A stretch of DNA of 64,000 bases from Streptomyces candidus (GTDB taxonomy: Bacteria; Actinomycetota; Actinomycetes; Streptomycetales; Streptomycetaceae), in NCBI RefSeq assembly GCF_014207445.1, contig NZ_JACHEM010000005.1:434001-498000 (forward strand). The letters run 5' to 3'. The notes below the pieces were generated by a model. The model was given only the letters and a program-made list of their open reading frames with translations. It did no database searches and was not told the DNA's origin. Shown here piece by piece: positions 1 to 9,567 of this stretch. The position numbers and the translations under genes were made by a program. The number at the start of each line of letters is the position of its first letter. Position 1 is the first letter of the stretch.

Positions 1-2
1 CC

Positions 3-293
3 GGCGACCAGCTGCTGCTTTACACCGACGGCGTCGTCGAAGCGCGCGATGCCACGGGGCACGAGTTCGGCCGCGACCGCTTCGTCGACTTCGTCATCCG
101 CCACCAGGCCGACGGGCTGGCCGCCCCCGAAACCCTGCGCCGGCTCGTACGCGCCGTACTTGATCATCACGACGGTCACCTCAATGACGATGCCACCGTC
201 CTGCTGTGCGAGTGGCACGGCGGCGCGGCGGTGGCAGAACCCGTCCGGTGCGAGGGCATCGCTCCGAACATCCGCAAGCGCGAACCGAGCTAG
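3..293 (+). CDS. SpoIIE-family PP2C phosphatase, C-terminal part (partial)
   Basis: The window opens inside this gene; about 96 C-terminal residues remain before the TAG stop. The reading frame begins GDQLLLYTDGVVEARD, the PP2C/SpoIIE motif carrying the metal-binding Asp of YTDG. It continues through FGRDRF and ends with the DDATVLLCEW strand that closes the PP2C fold. Family members dephosphorylate anti-anti-sigma factors and often carry N-terminal PAS or GAF sensor domains. Those domains would lie upstream of the window and cannot be judged here. There is no start codon because the gene is cut by the window edge. Confidence 0.85.
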   Translation, partial: GDQLLLYTDGVVEARDATGHEFGRDRFVDFVIRHQADGLAAPETLRRLVRAVLDHHDGHLNDDATVLLCEWHGGAAVAEPVRCEGIAPNIRKREPS

Positions 294-739
294 CGGAGAA
301 CGGGCCGGGCGCGGCCGACGGCGGCGAGGACGGCTCAGCTGTGGCCGGACCGCGTAGCCCCGTGCCTCGGGTGTGGCGGGATTGCAGTAGCTCCGTGCTC
401 ACCGGCTCGTCAGCGACGCGAGGCAGAGGACGGTGCTGTGTCACTGGGGTGGCGGTCTGCCGCCATGGTCCGAGGCCCTCGCCGACTTCTGCACCTGCTT
501 CGACCCCCCGACCACAACGGGAAGGCGCTCGTCCGCACCCAAGACGTGAACGCCGTCCTGCACCTCCGCCCTGCCGGCCGTGGGCGAGCGACCACGCGGC
601 GATTCCCGTGAGGGCATCCTCGCCGCGTCTGGTTGCCGCCACGCCATCGATCCCGGCCTGCAGTTCGGCCCCCGCCGGCCTCCAGACCGATATCAGTTCC
701 GTCACCGTCCCGGGGTCCCCGCCTTCCCAGCGAGCACCT
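294..739. other. No recognisable gene
   Basis: Open frames on both strands are long because of the GC content, but none shows a recognisable domain or a ribosome binding site at a plausible start. The stretch may include decayed sequence of the alcohol dehydrogenase remnant that lies just to the right on the minus strand. Confidence 0.4.
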
Positions 740-1016
740 CCCCGACTTGACAGCCCGGCGACCACGTCACCGGGCTGCACCCCGCCCAGGTCCGCCCCCA
801 TCCAGCCGGTCGGCACCGAGTCCGACACGAACAGTGCGCTCATGTCGTCGACGCCGTCCGGGACGGTGAACGCGCCGTAGTCCGCGAACGGGACACGCAC
901 GTACTCCGCATGGCTGCCACGCAGCCCGCCCATGGCGTGCGAGTAGCCGAAGATGCCGCCCGTGTCCGCACCGAAGAGGGCCTGGCCGATGCCGGGGTTG
1001 GTCGGCCCCGGTCCTC
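740..1016 (-). pseudogene. Zinc-type alcohol dehydrogenase remnant
   Basis: On the minus strand a short stretch reads GIGQALFGADTGGIFGYSHA, then GGLRGSHAEYVRVPFADYG and a PTGWMGADLGGVQPGDVVAG segment. This is the middle of a medium-chain zinc-dependent alcohol dehydrogenase: the HAEYVRVPFAD strand and the PTG helix leading to the PGD-VV nucleotide-binding strand. No catalytic-domain start lies upstream, and after PGDVVAG the frame no longer resembles the family. The Rossmann glycine motif and C-terminus are therefore missing. I read it as a decayed internal fragment with no function. Confidence 0.6.
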
Positions 1017-1077
1017 ATCAGCAGCCCGGAGGGCAGTTGCGCCGACCCCCCGCCCGGCGCAGGAGAACGGACGGCTG

Positions 1078-2505
1078 TCATACGGAGCGGGTCTCACCGC
1101 TGCGGTCCGCATACGCCCGCGTGCAGTCGCCCGCCAGGGCGATACGGACTCTACGGTGCAGGTCGTGCACCTGTTCCGCATCGGCCTGCGACACGGTGGG
1201 GGACAGGGCGGCCTGCACGGCGTCGGCCGCGCGGTGTACTTCACCCGCGTGCTCGCGGTCGTGTACGACGACCGCCAGGTCCCGGAGCATCCGCAAGAGG
1301 GCGGCGAGGACAGTGGGCTCCTCGGCGGCGAAGCGTTTGAGCTGGTCGCAGGCCAGATCGAGGTAGTAGCGCATGTCCCGGTCGGGCACGATGGCACGCG
1401 GCTCACCGTCGTGATCCAGATGCACGGTGGGACCGAGTCGGCGGCCGGCGAGCCGCACCAGGAGGTCGGCCATGTGTCCCACGGCGGTGGCGGCGGTGAC
1501 CGGGTCGTTGATACCCGGTGACATGGCCTTGACAGCGATGTCCTGCAGTTGACGGAAGCCGAACGCCGCGTCCTGGTCGAGGGTCCGCTCGTACCCGAGC
1601 GTGACGGCCGCATTGATTGCCGCGGCCGGCACATCCGGCTCGGGCTCCAAAGACTCCGCTCCATGTGCAGTCGTCCAGACGGTGGCCAGCGGGCTACGGG
1701 CGACCACCAGGTCGCCGGGCCGTGCGTTCAGGCGCACCAGTGCGCTGCGGCGCCGGGCGCACTCCACGAGAGCGGGCACGTCGACCAGCCGCACGAACCC
1801 GCTGCCCGTCGCGTACACCGTCGTCCCGGCCGCTTCATCGAGTTCCAGCTCGTCGGGTGAACGGGGGCGGGGATCGTCGCCATCGGGGTAGAACATGCCG
1901 ATCGCGGTGGCTGTCTCGTCATGAACGGCCTGCATCATGGAATCCACGCGCACCTCGCGCACGATGTGCGTGAGAAAGGCCAGCACCGCGGCCATCGATG
2001 CGACACCCAGGACCATGGCGATGAGGAGCGCCGGGGTAGGAACCCGGTTCTTCGTGTCGAGGAACGACAGCGTGGTGATGGTGAAGACGAAGGTGGACGT
2101 CAGCACGGTGAGCACCGTTTTCGTGGCGCTGTCACGGGCGTAACGGCGCAGGAGCCGCGGGGAGAACTGCTGGGAGGCCAGTTGCAGCGTCACCACTGTG
2201 AGGCTGAAGGTGAGGGTGGTGACGGTCACCGAGGTGGTGGCGACGGCCTGCAGGGCTGTGGCGGCGGAAGCCACATCGCCCGGCCACAAAGCCGCTCCGA
2301 TGCTTCCCGGCGCGGGCCGGACGCGCGCCAGCAGCAGCGCGGCGGCGAACGCGGCCACCGCGCCCACGGTGGGCCACAGCCACAAAGGCCCCCTGGATCC
2401 CTCGGCGCGAGGAGCACGACTGCCCGGCAGTGTCACCATCCTCCAGCAATACAACGCCACCGCTTCGTCGCAGGACCGTGACGCGGCACGAGTAGCGCCC
2501 TTCAC
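1078..2505 (-). CDS. DUF2254 family membrane protein
   Basis: A 475-residue protein of the DUF2254 family, whose function is not established. After a short basic N-terminus there are about four transmembrane segments within the first 190 residues (around WLWPTVGAVAAFAAALLLA, SVTVTTLTFSLTVVTLQLA, TFVFTITTLSF and LLIAMVLGVASMAAVLAFL). These include the family landmark FSPRLLRRYARD. A long soluble region follows, with a CBS-like appearance in the family and an AAFGFRQLQDIAVKAMSPGI motif. The GTG at 2505 gives the full frame. An ATG at 2439, directly preceded by GGAGG, is a possible shorter start. The gene stands alone on its strand. Confidence 0.8.
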   Translation of the reverse strand: MKGATRAASRSCDEAVALYCWRMVTLPGSRAPRAEGSRGPLWLWPTVGAVAAFAAALLLARVRPAPGSIGAALWPGDVASAATALQAVATTSVTVTTLTFSLTVVTLQLASQQFSPRLLRRYARDSATKTVLTVLTSTFVFTITTLSFLDTKNRVPTPALLIAMVLGVASMAAVLAFLTHIVREVRVDSMMQAVHDETATAIGMFYPDGDDPRPRSPDELELDEAAGTTVYATGSGFVRLVDVPALVECARRRSALVRLNARPGDLVVARSPLATVWTTAHGAESLEPEPDVPAAAINAAVTLGYERTLDQDAAFGFRQLQDIAVKAMSPGINDPVTAATAVGHMADLLVRLAGRRLGPTVHLDHDGEPRAIVPDRDMRYYLDLACDQLKRFAAEEPTVLAALLRMLRDLAVVVHDREHAGEVHRAADAVQAALSPTVSQADAEQVHDLHRRVRIALAGDCTRAYADRSGETRSV

Positions 2506-2819
2506 CCCTGTGCCCCTTACCGCAGAGCCGTCTCCCGTAATCCGGCCTCAGGGACTTCTCGCATCGCAGCACGGCTGTGCGCGCTCGCGGCACGCGAGCA
2601 GTTGGGCCACGACACCATGCCCGGAGCAACCAGCCCAAGACCGTGGAAGAAGGGCCCGCGTGATCTAGGGCTCGCGGAAGACGTAGGAGAAGCGCCCCCG
2701 CTGTTGTTGCATTCGTCCTGAACTCGGCGGAGCTCCGCGTCCGAGGCGGTGGAGTGACTCAGCGAGAGGTAGCTGCCCGGGCGAAGACGGCGGACGGGGC
2801 GGCGCATCAGGGGCCAGGG

Positions 2820-3040
2820 CGTGGGACGCAGTTGGCGGTTGGTGCCGACGTTGACCCATACGGTGTTGTTGGCGATGTCGTGGATCCCGTAGGGGATCGC
2901 CATCGGCTGATCGGTGGTGGTGAACGTGTGGCAGCCCACCTTGACCGCGTCCTTGCCCGGCCGTCAGGTGCGGCCGGGGCGGTCGCGGTTGCCGAGCCAT
3001 TCCTTGGCCTTGCTATCGACGCTGTTGGCTGGGCGTCCTT
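2820..3040 (-). pseudogene. ISAzo13-type transposase remnant
   Basis: Two frames on the minus strand together give a piece of an ISAzo13-family transposase. SVDSKAKEWLGNRDRPGRT matches the 'SVDTKKKELVGNFKNAGR' region. After a stop and frame change, CHTFTTTDQPMAIPYGIHDI and NNTVWVNVGTN match the following 'PYGVYD...VNVG' region. The N-terminal DNA-binding part, the remainder of the catalytic domain and any terminal inverted repeats are absent, so the element is dead. Confidence 0.6.
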
Positions 3041-3249
3041 GAGAAAGGCTGCGGCGGTGATGTTCGCGTGGGTGACTGGGCATCGCGGTCCGGATGACTG
3101 ATGCCCTCCGTCTCGTTGGAGGGGCGGTCCGCCAAGACCACCCCTGACACGCCAACAGCCAATCACACTCCCGACGGCACCCCTGACCAGGCCATACAGC
3201 GAAACTCTGGCGGAGTACCAGGGAGCTCGGGCGATCCGCCGACCGATCA

Positions 3250-3547
3250 ATGGCAGTGATCACTGAGATGAGGCCCCTGAGCGATCATCTGACCCGCCGT
3301 CATGCCCTCGATGCTACCGCGGCAGTCGGCGCCGTGTTCTTTTTGGCTCCCACGGGTTTTCTGCGTCCGGGCAGTGCCTGCGGAGCAGCCCACGGCCACT
3401 GGCGCTTCGGCCGGCCTGGTCGACCCGCAGAAGAAGGCGTACTCGGAGCAGCTGACCCGGGTTGCCGACCCGATGTGCGACGAGGCGGTGGCCGACGTCT
3501 TCCAGCGCAAGCAGGGTGCGGCCGTCAACGAGGCGCTGAGGGGGTGA
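3250..3547 (+). pseudogene. Possible broken exported-protein gene
   Basis: Two overlapping plus-strand frames look as if they once joined. The first begins at ATG 3250 and reads like an export signal (LTRRHALDATAAVGAVFFLAP, twin arginine before a hydrophobic run). The second continues AEQPTATGASAGLVDPQKKA and ends at 3547. A single frameshift near 3370 would connect them into a protein of about 100 residues. No family is recognised and no good ribosome binding site precedes 3250. This is a weak call and could be chance. Confidence 0.25.
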
Positions 3548-3664
3548 GGGGCCAACAGCCAGCCCGTGCTGCGCGGTGTCGGCCTGCCCCGAGTGGCCAG
3601 GACTTTCGTACGGAGAGGGCGGCTTTCTGTACGGACAGGCCGGATGGTGGGCCGCAAGCCGGGT

Positions 3665-4759
3665 TCAGGTGGCGGTCGTCTCCGTGGTGATCAGCTCCAC
3701 GAGGGCCCGCCGACCGCCCTGGCGGAGGGCGCGGCGCTGCCGGTCCGCCGAGGTGCCCTCCCGAAGCAGCCGATGCATCAGCGCGGTCACCTGGCGCGTG
3801 TCCCCCGCCTCGTCCAGAGCCGGCGTGAGGTGGTCGAGCAGCATGCACAGCACGTCCCCGGCCCGTCGCGGCTGTCCGGCCGGATCAAGCAGCGTGCCGC
3901 TCAGCCCGTGCCGGGCGGCATGCCAGTTGGCAGCCTGCGCCATCTCCGGCGTGAAGCCCGGGAGCGGGGCGCCCGCCTTCTCGTCCCGCATCGACGAGGC
4001 GACCAGTGCCCGTACAATCCCGGCGAACATGACCGCGGAGTCGGCGCGCAATTGCACATCGGCGCAGCGCACCTCGACCGTGGGGTAGCGGTCGGAGAGA
4101 CGGGCCTGCCAGTACAGCTGGCCGGTGTCGGTGACGACGCCGGCGTCCAGCAGGGAGCGAACCCTTTCTTCGTGGTCGACGAGCGAGGCGAAGCGGGGCG
4201 GCGGGCCGCTGACCGGCCAGCGGTCGAAGACCACTGTGCGCCAGCTCGCGAAGCCGGTGTCGTTGCCGTCCCACAGAGGCGAGTTCGCGGACATCGCCAC
4301 CAGGACCGGTAGCCAGACGCCGATACGGTTCAGCACGGCGACGCCCATCTCCTGGTCCGGCACGGCCGCGTGCACGTGCATCCCGTTGATGAGTTGCTCG
4401 TCCACGAGCTGCGGGGCCTGGGAGTGCAGCGCTAGGTAACGGGCGCTGGGAGTCACCGGAACGGGTGCCACTGCACGGTACGGAGCCGCCGCGCACGCGG
4501 CGATCCGGCAGCCATTGAGCTCCGCCGCCGCGCCGAGCGCGTGCCGCAGCCGCAGCAGGTGGCCGCCCACCTCGTCCAGGCCGGTGCAGACCGGCGTGGC
4601 AATCTCCACCTGCGCCTGCAGCAGCTCCGGCTGGACCTCGGCATCCTCGACGACCGGTCCGAGCCCGGCCGCCGCCCGCACCTGGTCACTGAGCGGCACC
4701 GGCAGGCACGTGTCCGGATCGAGCAGCAAGTACTCTTCCTCGACCCCAATGGTGATCAT
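3665..4759 (-). CDS. Carboxylate-amine ligase, GCS2 (YbdK) family
   Basis: A 364-residue member of the glutamate-cysteine ligase family 2 (YbdK type), which forms an ATP-dependent amide bond between a carboxylate and an amine. It begins [15 protein letters not shown], the conserved substrate/metal-binding GVEEE strand. Further marks are [10 protein letters not shown] (metal and phosphate contacts), [18 protein letters not shown] and [14 protein letters not shown]. The length is normal for the family. It lies 97 bases downstream of the S9 peptidase on the same strand, so it is probably the last gene of an operon with the peptidase and the asparagine-synthase-like amidotransferase. Many members of this family are annotated only as 'weak' gamma-glutamylcysteine ligases and the true substrate is open. 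Confidence 0.85.
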   Translation of the reverse strand: MITIGVEEEYLLLDPDTCLPVPLSDQVRAAAGLGPVVEDAEVQPELLQAQVEIATPVCTGLDEVGGHLLRLRHALGAAAELNGCRIAACAAAPYRAVAPVPVTPSARYLALHSQAPQLVDEQLINGMHVHAAVPDQEMGVAVLNRIGVWLPVLVAMSANSPLWDGNDTGFASWRTVVFDRWPVSGPPPRFASLVDHEERVRSLLDAGVVTDTGQLYWQARLSDRYPTVEVRCADVQLRADSAVMFAGIVRALVASSMRDEKAGAPLPGFTPEMAQAANWHAARHGLSGTLLDPAGQPRRAGDVLCMLLDHLTPALDEAGDTRQVTALMHRLLREGTSADRQRRALRQGGRRALVELITTETTAT

Positions 4760-4856
4760 GGCGTACCGAATACCCGCGAAGGGGTGGAATGAATCGGTAT
4801 GACGGAGATCGCTCCGCGAGCCCTCGCCGTCGGGAGCGCCCCGGCGGCTGATCCGC

Positions 4857-7052
4857 TCAACCGCTCAGGTGACGCTCCACCCAGTCGGCCGCGGTGCGGC
4901 GGAACAGCCGCCGGTTGTCGGCCCGGCGGAACTCGTGGCCCTCGTCGTGGAGCGTCAGCAGTTCGGCCGCCAGTCCGCGTTCCTGCGCGGCATGCACCAC
5001 CTGCGTGGACTCGCTCAGCGGAACGTTGGTGTCGTGTTCGCCGTGCACCGCGAGAAGAGGGACACGCAGTTCGTCGATGCGGCTCATCGGGGAGAGCGAG
5101 CGCAGCAGCTCCCGGTCGTGCTCCGGATGGCCGTACTTGTGTGCCGCGGACTCTGCGATCCACGGCTCGGTTCCCGCGAAGAACGTCCCGAGGTCGGACA
5201 TCCCGCACACCGCGACGCCCGTACGGAACAGTTCCGGGTGCCACACGAGGGACGCCAGCGTCAGGTAGCCGCCGTAGGAGCGCCCCATCACGGCGAGCCG
5301 TGTCGGGTCGGCGCGGCCGGTGAGGACCACGTGTGCCGCGCAGTCGGCGACATCGTCGATGGCGGCGAACCGCCCCCCGCCGAGGTCGGCGTCCACGAAC
5401 GACCGGCCCCATCCGGACGAGCCGCGGACGTCGGGTGCGAAGACGTCCACGCCCCGGCCCAGCAGTTCATGGTAGAGCGGGTCGAACACGGGCCGCTCCT
5501 GTTCTTCGGGACCGCCGTGCAGATGGATCACGCACGGCGCCGGCCGGCCGGCGGTGCGGCCGGGCGCACGGTAGTACCAGCCGCCGAGTGGCAGTCCGTC
5601 CCGGGCAATCGGCCGCAGCGGAACGGGCCGCACGGGCGGCCTGCCCGCCGGTACGGCGTCCTCGTCCCGGGACGACCACGGCGTGCGCACCGACGGCGCC
5701 TCCGGGGGCGCCCACCACACTCCCGGCCGACGCTGCGAACCGGACAGGGCCAGCACCATCCCGCCCGGCCCGGTCCGGGAGATCCGTGTGACCACCTCGT
5801 GCGGCAGTGGTACGTCCCGGGGCACGGCGGTCGCGATGACCGCACCGCTGATCCCGGCCCGGCGCGCCGGGAGGCTCAGCGTCTGCAGCTCACTGGCGCC
5901 GCGTGCGTTCCAGGCGACCGCGGCCGTGCGCCCGTCGTCGGAGAAGGCGAGGAGTTCCAGGTCGCTGCCCTCGCGCTCGATCTCCACGGACGCGCCGAGA
6001 CGCTCGCCGTCGGTGTCCAGCCGGACCGCCAGCAGGGCGGCGAACTCACGCTCGTGGTCGCTGCGCAGCCACAACGTGCGGTGGTCGGGTGAGAACCGGC
6101 CGATCCACGGATCACCATCGGCGACCCGAAAAACGCACCCCGTCCCAAGGTCGGCGATGCGGCTCACCACGGCCTCCCGTCGGCCCCGGGGCCCTCGACG
6201 CACCAGGGCGAACCGCCCGTCCTCGCTGAGGTCGCACACCCGCAGCGTCGCAGCCCCGGCCTCCGCGGCGACGAGCACCGGCGCCCGCGTCCCCTCCGGA
6301 TCGACGAGGTACGCCCCGAGCCGGTCCCGCGTCGCCTCCGGGCCGCCCGTCGCCGCGCGCCCGTCCCACTCCCCTCCCGGCCCGCCCACCAGGGTGAGCC
6401 CGTCGCCGGGCCCGACCGGCCCGCCTACCGGGGTCTGCCTGTTCCTCGGACTGCCCAACTCGCCCGCTTCGCCCAGCTCGCCGAGCAGCGTGGCCGGACC
6501 GTCGCGTTCCGCCCAGCCCGCGGGCAGCTGTGCGAGGACCGCTCCGCGGTCCGGCGCGTACGGTGCGCCCCGATGAGTGCCGCGGCCGACCGACGCCGGC
6601 GGTTCGGCCACTGTCACCGCCACGGCCGAACCGTCGCGCGCCCAGCAGCCCAGATACGCCGAGCTGCCCACGTCCGCACCCGCCAGTATCCGGCGGTCGG
6701 TGCCGTCGGGGCGTACGCACAGCACCCGTGTGTGCTCGCCGCCCCCCGGAGCCACCGTATAGGCGATCCACCGCCCGTCGGGGGACCAGGCGACCTCCGT
6801 GACCGGGTCGGGATCCGCGTCGAGCAGGTGGATCTCCGTGCCGTTCACGGGTCCCTTCCACAGCTGGGGGACGCCTGAGCGGTCGCAGATGAACGCCACG
6901 TACTCGCCCGTGGGGTCGGCGGACGGGTACCAGCAGCCGTGCGGAACCAGCGGCTGGGGCGTGTCCCGCAGCCCGGCCGCGTCGGCCAGCGGCACCGGCA
7001 CGGGCGCCGCCGACGTGAGTACGGTCAGTCGATCCCGTGTGTCTGCAGCCAT
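4857..7052 (-). CDS. S9 family peptidase (prolyl oligopeptidase type)
   Basis: A serine peptidase of about 731 residues with an N-terminal beta-propeller and a C-terminal alpha/beta-hydrolase domain. Propeller blades show PD40-like repeats such as [14 protein letters not shown] and [18 protein letters not shown]. The catalytic triad is visible as [11 protein letters not shown] (Ser), [10 protein letters not shown] (Asp) and HDEGHEF (His). No signal peptide is seen, so it should act in the cytoplasm on short peptides. I chose ATG 7052, which is preceded by GGAG and overlaps the end of the upstream amidotransferase gene by 28 bases. An in-frame GTG at 7076 is an alternative. The overlap implies translational coupling and a shared substrate pathway, perhaps turnover of the peptide made by its neighbours (inference). 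Confidence 0.85.
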   Translation of the reverse strand: MAADTRDRLTVLTSAAPVPVPLADAAGLRDTPQPLVPHGCWYPSADPTGEYVAFICDRSGVPQLWKGPVNGTEIHLLDADPDPVTEVAWSPDGRWIAYTVAPGGGEHTRVLCVRPDGTDRRILAGADVGSSAYLGCWARDGSAVAVTVAEPPASVGRGTHRGAPYAPDRGAVLAQLPAGWAERDGPATLLGELGEAGELGSPRNRQTPVGGPVGPGDGLTLVGGPGGEWDGRAATGGPEATRDRLGAYLVDPEGTRAPVLVAAEAGAATLRVCDLSEDGRFALVRRGPRGRREAVVSRIADLGTGCVFRVADGDPWIGRFSPDHRTLWLRSDHEREFAALLAVRLDTDGERLGASVEIEREGSDLELLAFSDDGRTAAVAWNARGASELQTLSLPARRAGISGAVIATAVPRDVPLPHEVVTRISRTGPGGMVLALSGSQRRPGVWWAPPEAPSVRTPWSSRDEDAVPAGRPPVRPVPLRPIARDGLPLGGWYYRAPGRTAGRPAPCVIHLHGGPEEQERPVFDPLYHELLGRGVDVFAPDVRGSSGWGRSFVDADLGGGRFAAIDDVADCAAHVVLTGRADPTRLAVMGRSYGGYLTLASLVWHPELFRTGVAVCGMSDLGTFFAGTEPWIAESAAHKYGHPEHDRELLRSLSPMSRIDELRVPLLAVHGEHDTNVPLSESTQVVHAAQERGLAAELLTLHDEGHEFRRADNRRLFRRTAADWVERHLSG

Positions 7053-8809
7053 ATCTCCAGCAACGCTACGTGCCACAGGGCGTTCGCCCCGCGCTTCGTG
7101 CGATGGTCGTCGGGGGCGGCGAGGAGTTCGGCGAGATACTCCTCACGGAAGACGCCGCGTGCCCGGGCTTCCGGGGCGGCTAGTGCCGAACGCACCCGCT
7201 CGAGGACGGGACCCGCCATGTGGCGGATCGCCGGCACCGGGAAGTACCCCTTGGGCCGGTCGACGATCTCGCGGGGCAGTACCTTGCGGCCCACGTCCTT
7301 CAGAACGCCCTTGCCGTCCTGCGCCAGCTTCAGTTCCGGCGGGCAGGCCGCGGCCAGCTCGACCAGCTCGTGGTCCAGGAAGGGGGTGCGGGCCTCCAGG
7401 CCCCAGTCCATGGTCATGTTGTCCACGCGTTTGACCGGGTCGTCGACGAGCATGACGTGCGTGTCGAGCCGAAGCGCGGCATCGAGCGCTGTCTCGGCCC
7501 CGGGCGAGGCCATGTGCTCGCGGACGAACCGGCCGGACTCGTCGTGGCCGGTGAGCAGATGCGGCTGGAGAACGCGGGCGACATCGGAGTGCGGCCGGTC
7601 GAAGTACACCTCCGCATACGTCTCCGGTTCCCGCTCGCGCTCGGCAGCGGCCATCTCCGGATACCAGCGGTAGCCGGCGAAGACCTCATCGGCGCCCTGG
7701 CCGCTCTGGACGACGCTCAGTTCCTTGGAGACCTGCTCCGACAGCAGATGGAACGCGACCACGTCATGACTGATCATCGGCTCGCTCATGGCGGCCACTG
7801 CCCCGTCCAGGGCGGTCGGCAGCCGGTCCGAGGGCACCAGCAACCGGTGATGGTCGGTCCCGTGGCGCCGGGCCATCAGGTCCGAGTACGCGAACTCGTC
7901 GCCCTCCTCGCCGCCCTCCGACTCGAACCCCACACTGAACGTCGCGAGGTTCCTCTGGCCCTCCTCGGCCAGCAGTGAGACGATCAGGGACGAGTCGAGG
8001 CCGCCCGAGAGCAGCACACCGACCGGCACGTCGGCGATCATACGGCGGCGCACTGCGGTCCGCAGGGAATCCAGCACCGCGTCACGCCAGTCCTCCGCGT
8101 CCATGCCCGCGTACTCCGCCCGCCGGCTGTACGACGGCTGCCAGTAACACCGGTCACGGCAGGACCCGTCCGGCTCGATCACGCGCACCGTGGCGGGCGG
8201 CAGTTTGCGCACCCCGTTGAGCACGGTGCGCGGGGCGGCCACGGTGGCGTGCCAGCTCAGGTACTGGTGCAGTGCGACGGGGTCCAGCGACGTGTCGACG
8301 CCGCCGCCCGCGAGCAGGGCGGGCAGGGTGGAGGCGAACCGCAGCCGCCCCGGCCCGTGCGCCAGATACAGCGGTTTGATGCCGAGCCGGTCGCGGGCGA
8401 GGACCACGCGTCCGGTGTCGTTCTCCACGAGGGCGAACGCGAACATCCCCATGAAGTGGTCGACGCAGTCCGTGCCCCATTGCTGGTACGCCTTCAGTAC
8501 CACTTCGGTGTCAGAGGTGGAGAAGAACCGGTGCCCGCACGTCTGCAGCTCTTCCCGCAGCTCCCGGTAGTTGTACACGCAGCCGTTGAAGACGCAGGTC
8601 AGCCGGGCCTCGTTGTCCACCATGGGCTGCGCCCCCCGCTCGGACAGGTCAATGATCTTCAGCCGCCGATGGCCAAGCGCCACCCGCCCCTGCGACCAGA
8701 TGCCCCGACCGTCGGGCCCGCGGGCCGCCATGCGGTCCGTCATGCGCTCCACGGCGGCCACATCCGGCCGTCGGCCGTCGAAGCGGATCTCACCGCTCAG
8801 ACCGCACAT
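7025..8809 (-). CDS. N-acetylglutaminylglutamine amidotransferase-type asparagine synthase
   Basis: A 594-residue class II glutamine amidotransferase of the AsnB family. Cys2 of MCGLSGEIRFDG is the glutaminase nucleophile. The N-terminal domain has RGPDGRG and GHRRLKIIDLS, and the synthetase domain has the ATP-binding SGGLDSS loop. The C-terminal signature RPKGYFPVPAIRHMAGP and the terminal WLQTHGI resemble the subgroup acting in N-acetylglutaminylglutamine amide (osmolyte) synthesis more than true asparagine synthetases. ATG 8809 has a perfect GGGAGG site 7 bases upstream; longer in-frame extensions lack this. It is first in the operon. The usual partners of that osmolyte pathway (acetyltransferase/ATP-grasp ligase and M42 peptidase) are absent here. 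A GCS2 ligase and an S9 peptidase stand in their places. Confidence 0.85.
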   Translation of the reverse strand: MCGLSGEIRFDGRRPDVAAVERMTDRMAARGPDGRGIWSQGRVALGHRRLKIIDLSERGAQPMVDNEARLTCVFNGCVYNYRELREELQTCGHRFFSTSDTEVVLKAYQQWGTDCVDHFMGMFAFALVENDTGRVVLARDRLGIKPLYLAHGPGRLRFASTLPALLAGGGVDTSLDPVALHQYLSWHATVAAPRTVLNGVRKLPPATVRVIEPDGSCRDRCYWQPSYSRRAEYAGMDAEDWRDAVLDSLRTAVRRRMIADVPVGVLLSGGLDSSLIVSLLAEEGQRNLATFSVGFESEGGEEGDEFAYSDLMARRHGTDHHRLLVPSDRLPTALDGAVAAMSEPMISHDVVAFHLLSEQVSKELSVVQSGQGADEVFAGYRWYPEMAAAEREREPETYAEVYFDRPHSDVARVLQPHLLTGHDESGRFVREHMASPGAETALDAALRLDTHVMLVDDPVKRVDNMTMDWGLEARTPFLDHELVELAAACPPELKLAQDGKGVLKDVGRKVLPREIVDRPKGYFPVPAIRHMAGPVLERVRSALAAPEARARGVFREEYLAELLAAPDDHRTKRGANALWHVALLEIWLQTHGID

Positions 8810-9375
8810 TCGTACCTCCCTTGCCCTTCCATCGGGTCCCACCCGCCACGGGCCCCGACCACACTCTGCTGCACGGAGTACCCCGCTGATCGCAAAGCAG
8901 TCCCGGGGAACACGGGGGTCATATACAACCCCTATGGTCCCCCCTGTGCGCGTGCCGCGCCCGAACTGCCGCCACGTTGGCGACCCTCTGGCCGCGCCGG
9001 CGAGTTGGTCGCTGTCGAGGCGCGGGAGGCGGCGAGGCTCGGTGTCCGCAGACGCGCCAGGCGCAAGGCTGCCCGCCCGCTGCTCCTCTTCGGTGGTGGC
9101 GGACGAGGGCACGGCGCGCCGGCACGTGCGGCGAGGGACGACTTCCCGGAGCACGCGTACGAGCAGGTCGGCGGCCTCCGTCGCGCGTTCGATCAGGTCG
9201 GGGCGACCGAGCCGCGCCGCCGGACACCGCGGCCCGGTCACACAGCGCAGTAGCGACGGAAGGGGTCCTTTTCCGTCGGCGACCGGGCCTCGCTCCGATG
9301 GATGACTCGTCTTGCCGGGCTCACGTATCAGGGATAGACAGAGTTGACGATAGATCTCACTTCAGGAGGCTCCCC
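8810..9375. other. Intergenic; promoter region of the amidotransferase operon and DUF2795 gene
   Basis: No gene is recognisable. The stretch separates the minus-strand amidotransferase operon from the plus-strand DUF2795 gene, so it should hold both promoters. An A/T-richer patch near 8925-8945 upstream of the amidotransferase is the likeliest promoter site, but no convincing -35/-10 pair was found. Confidence 0.4.
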
Positions 9376-9567
9376 ATGGCCGAGTTCAGCCCCGTCGACG
9401 TGCAAAAGGCCCTCAGCGGCATGGACTACCCGGCCGACCGGAAAGCACTGGTGGATTGCGCACGCACCAACAAGGCGGACCAAGCGCTGGTGGAGCGTCT
9501 GGACAGCCTCGAAGAGGACAGCTTCGACGGGCCCAATGACGTCAGCAAGGCTGTCTTCAACGATTGA
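9376..9567 (+). CDS. DUF2795 family small protein
   Basis: A 63-residue acidic protein beginning MAEFSPVDVQKALSGMDYPA. The pattern 'PADRKALVDCARTNKADQ', then LVERLDSLEEDSFDGPNDVS, is characteristic of DUF2795, small proteins common in actinobacteria. They are of unknown function and often stress-associated. An AGGAGG site at 9364-9369 sits 6 bases before ATG 9376 and fixes the start. Longer upstream open frame is a GC artefact. It appears to be a single-gene unit. Confidence 0.8.
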   Translation: MAEFSPVDVQKALSGMDYPADRKALVDCARTNKADQALVERLDSLEEDSFDGPNDVSKAVFND

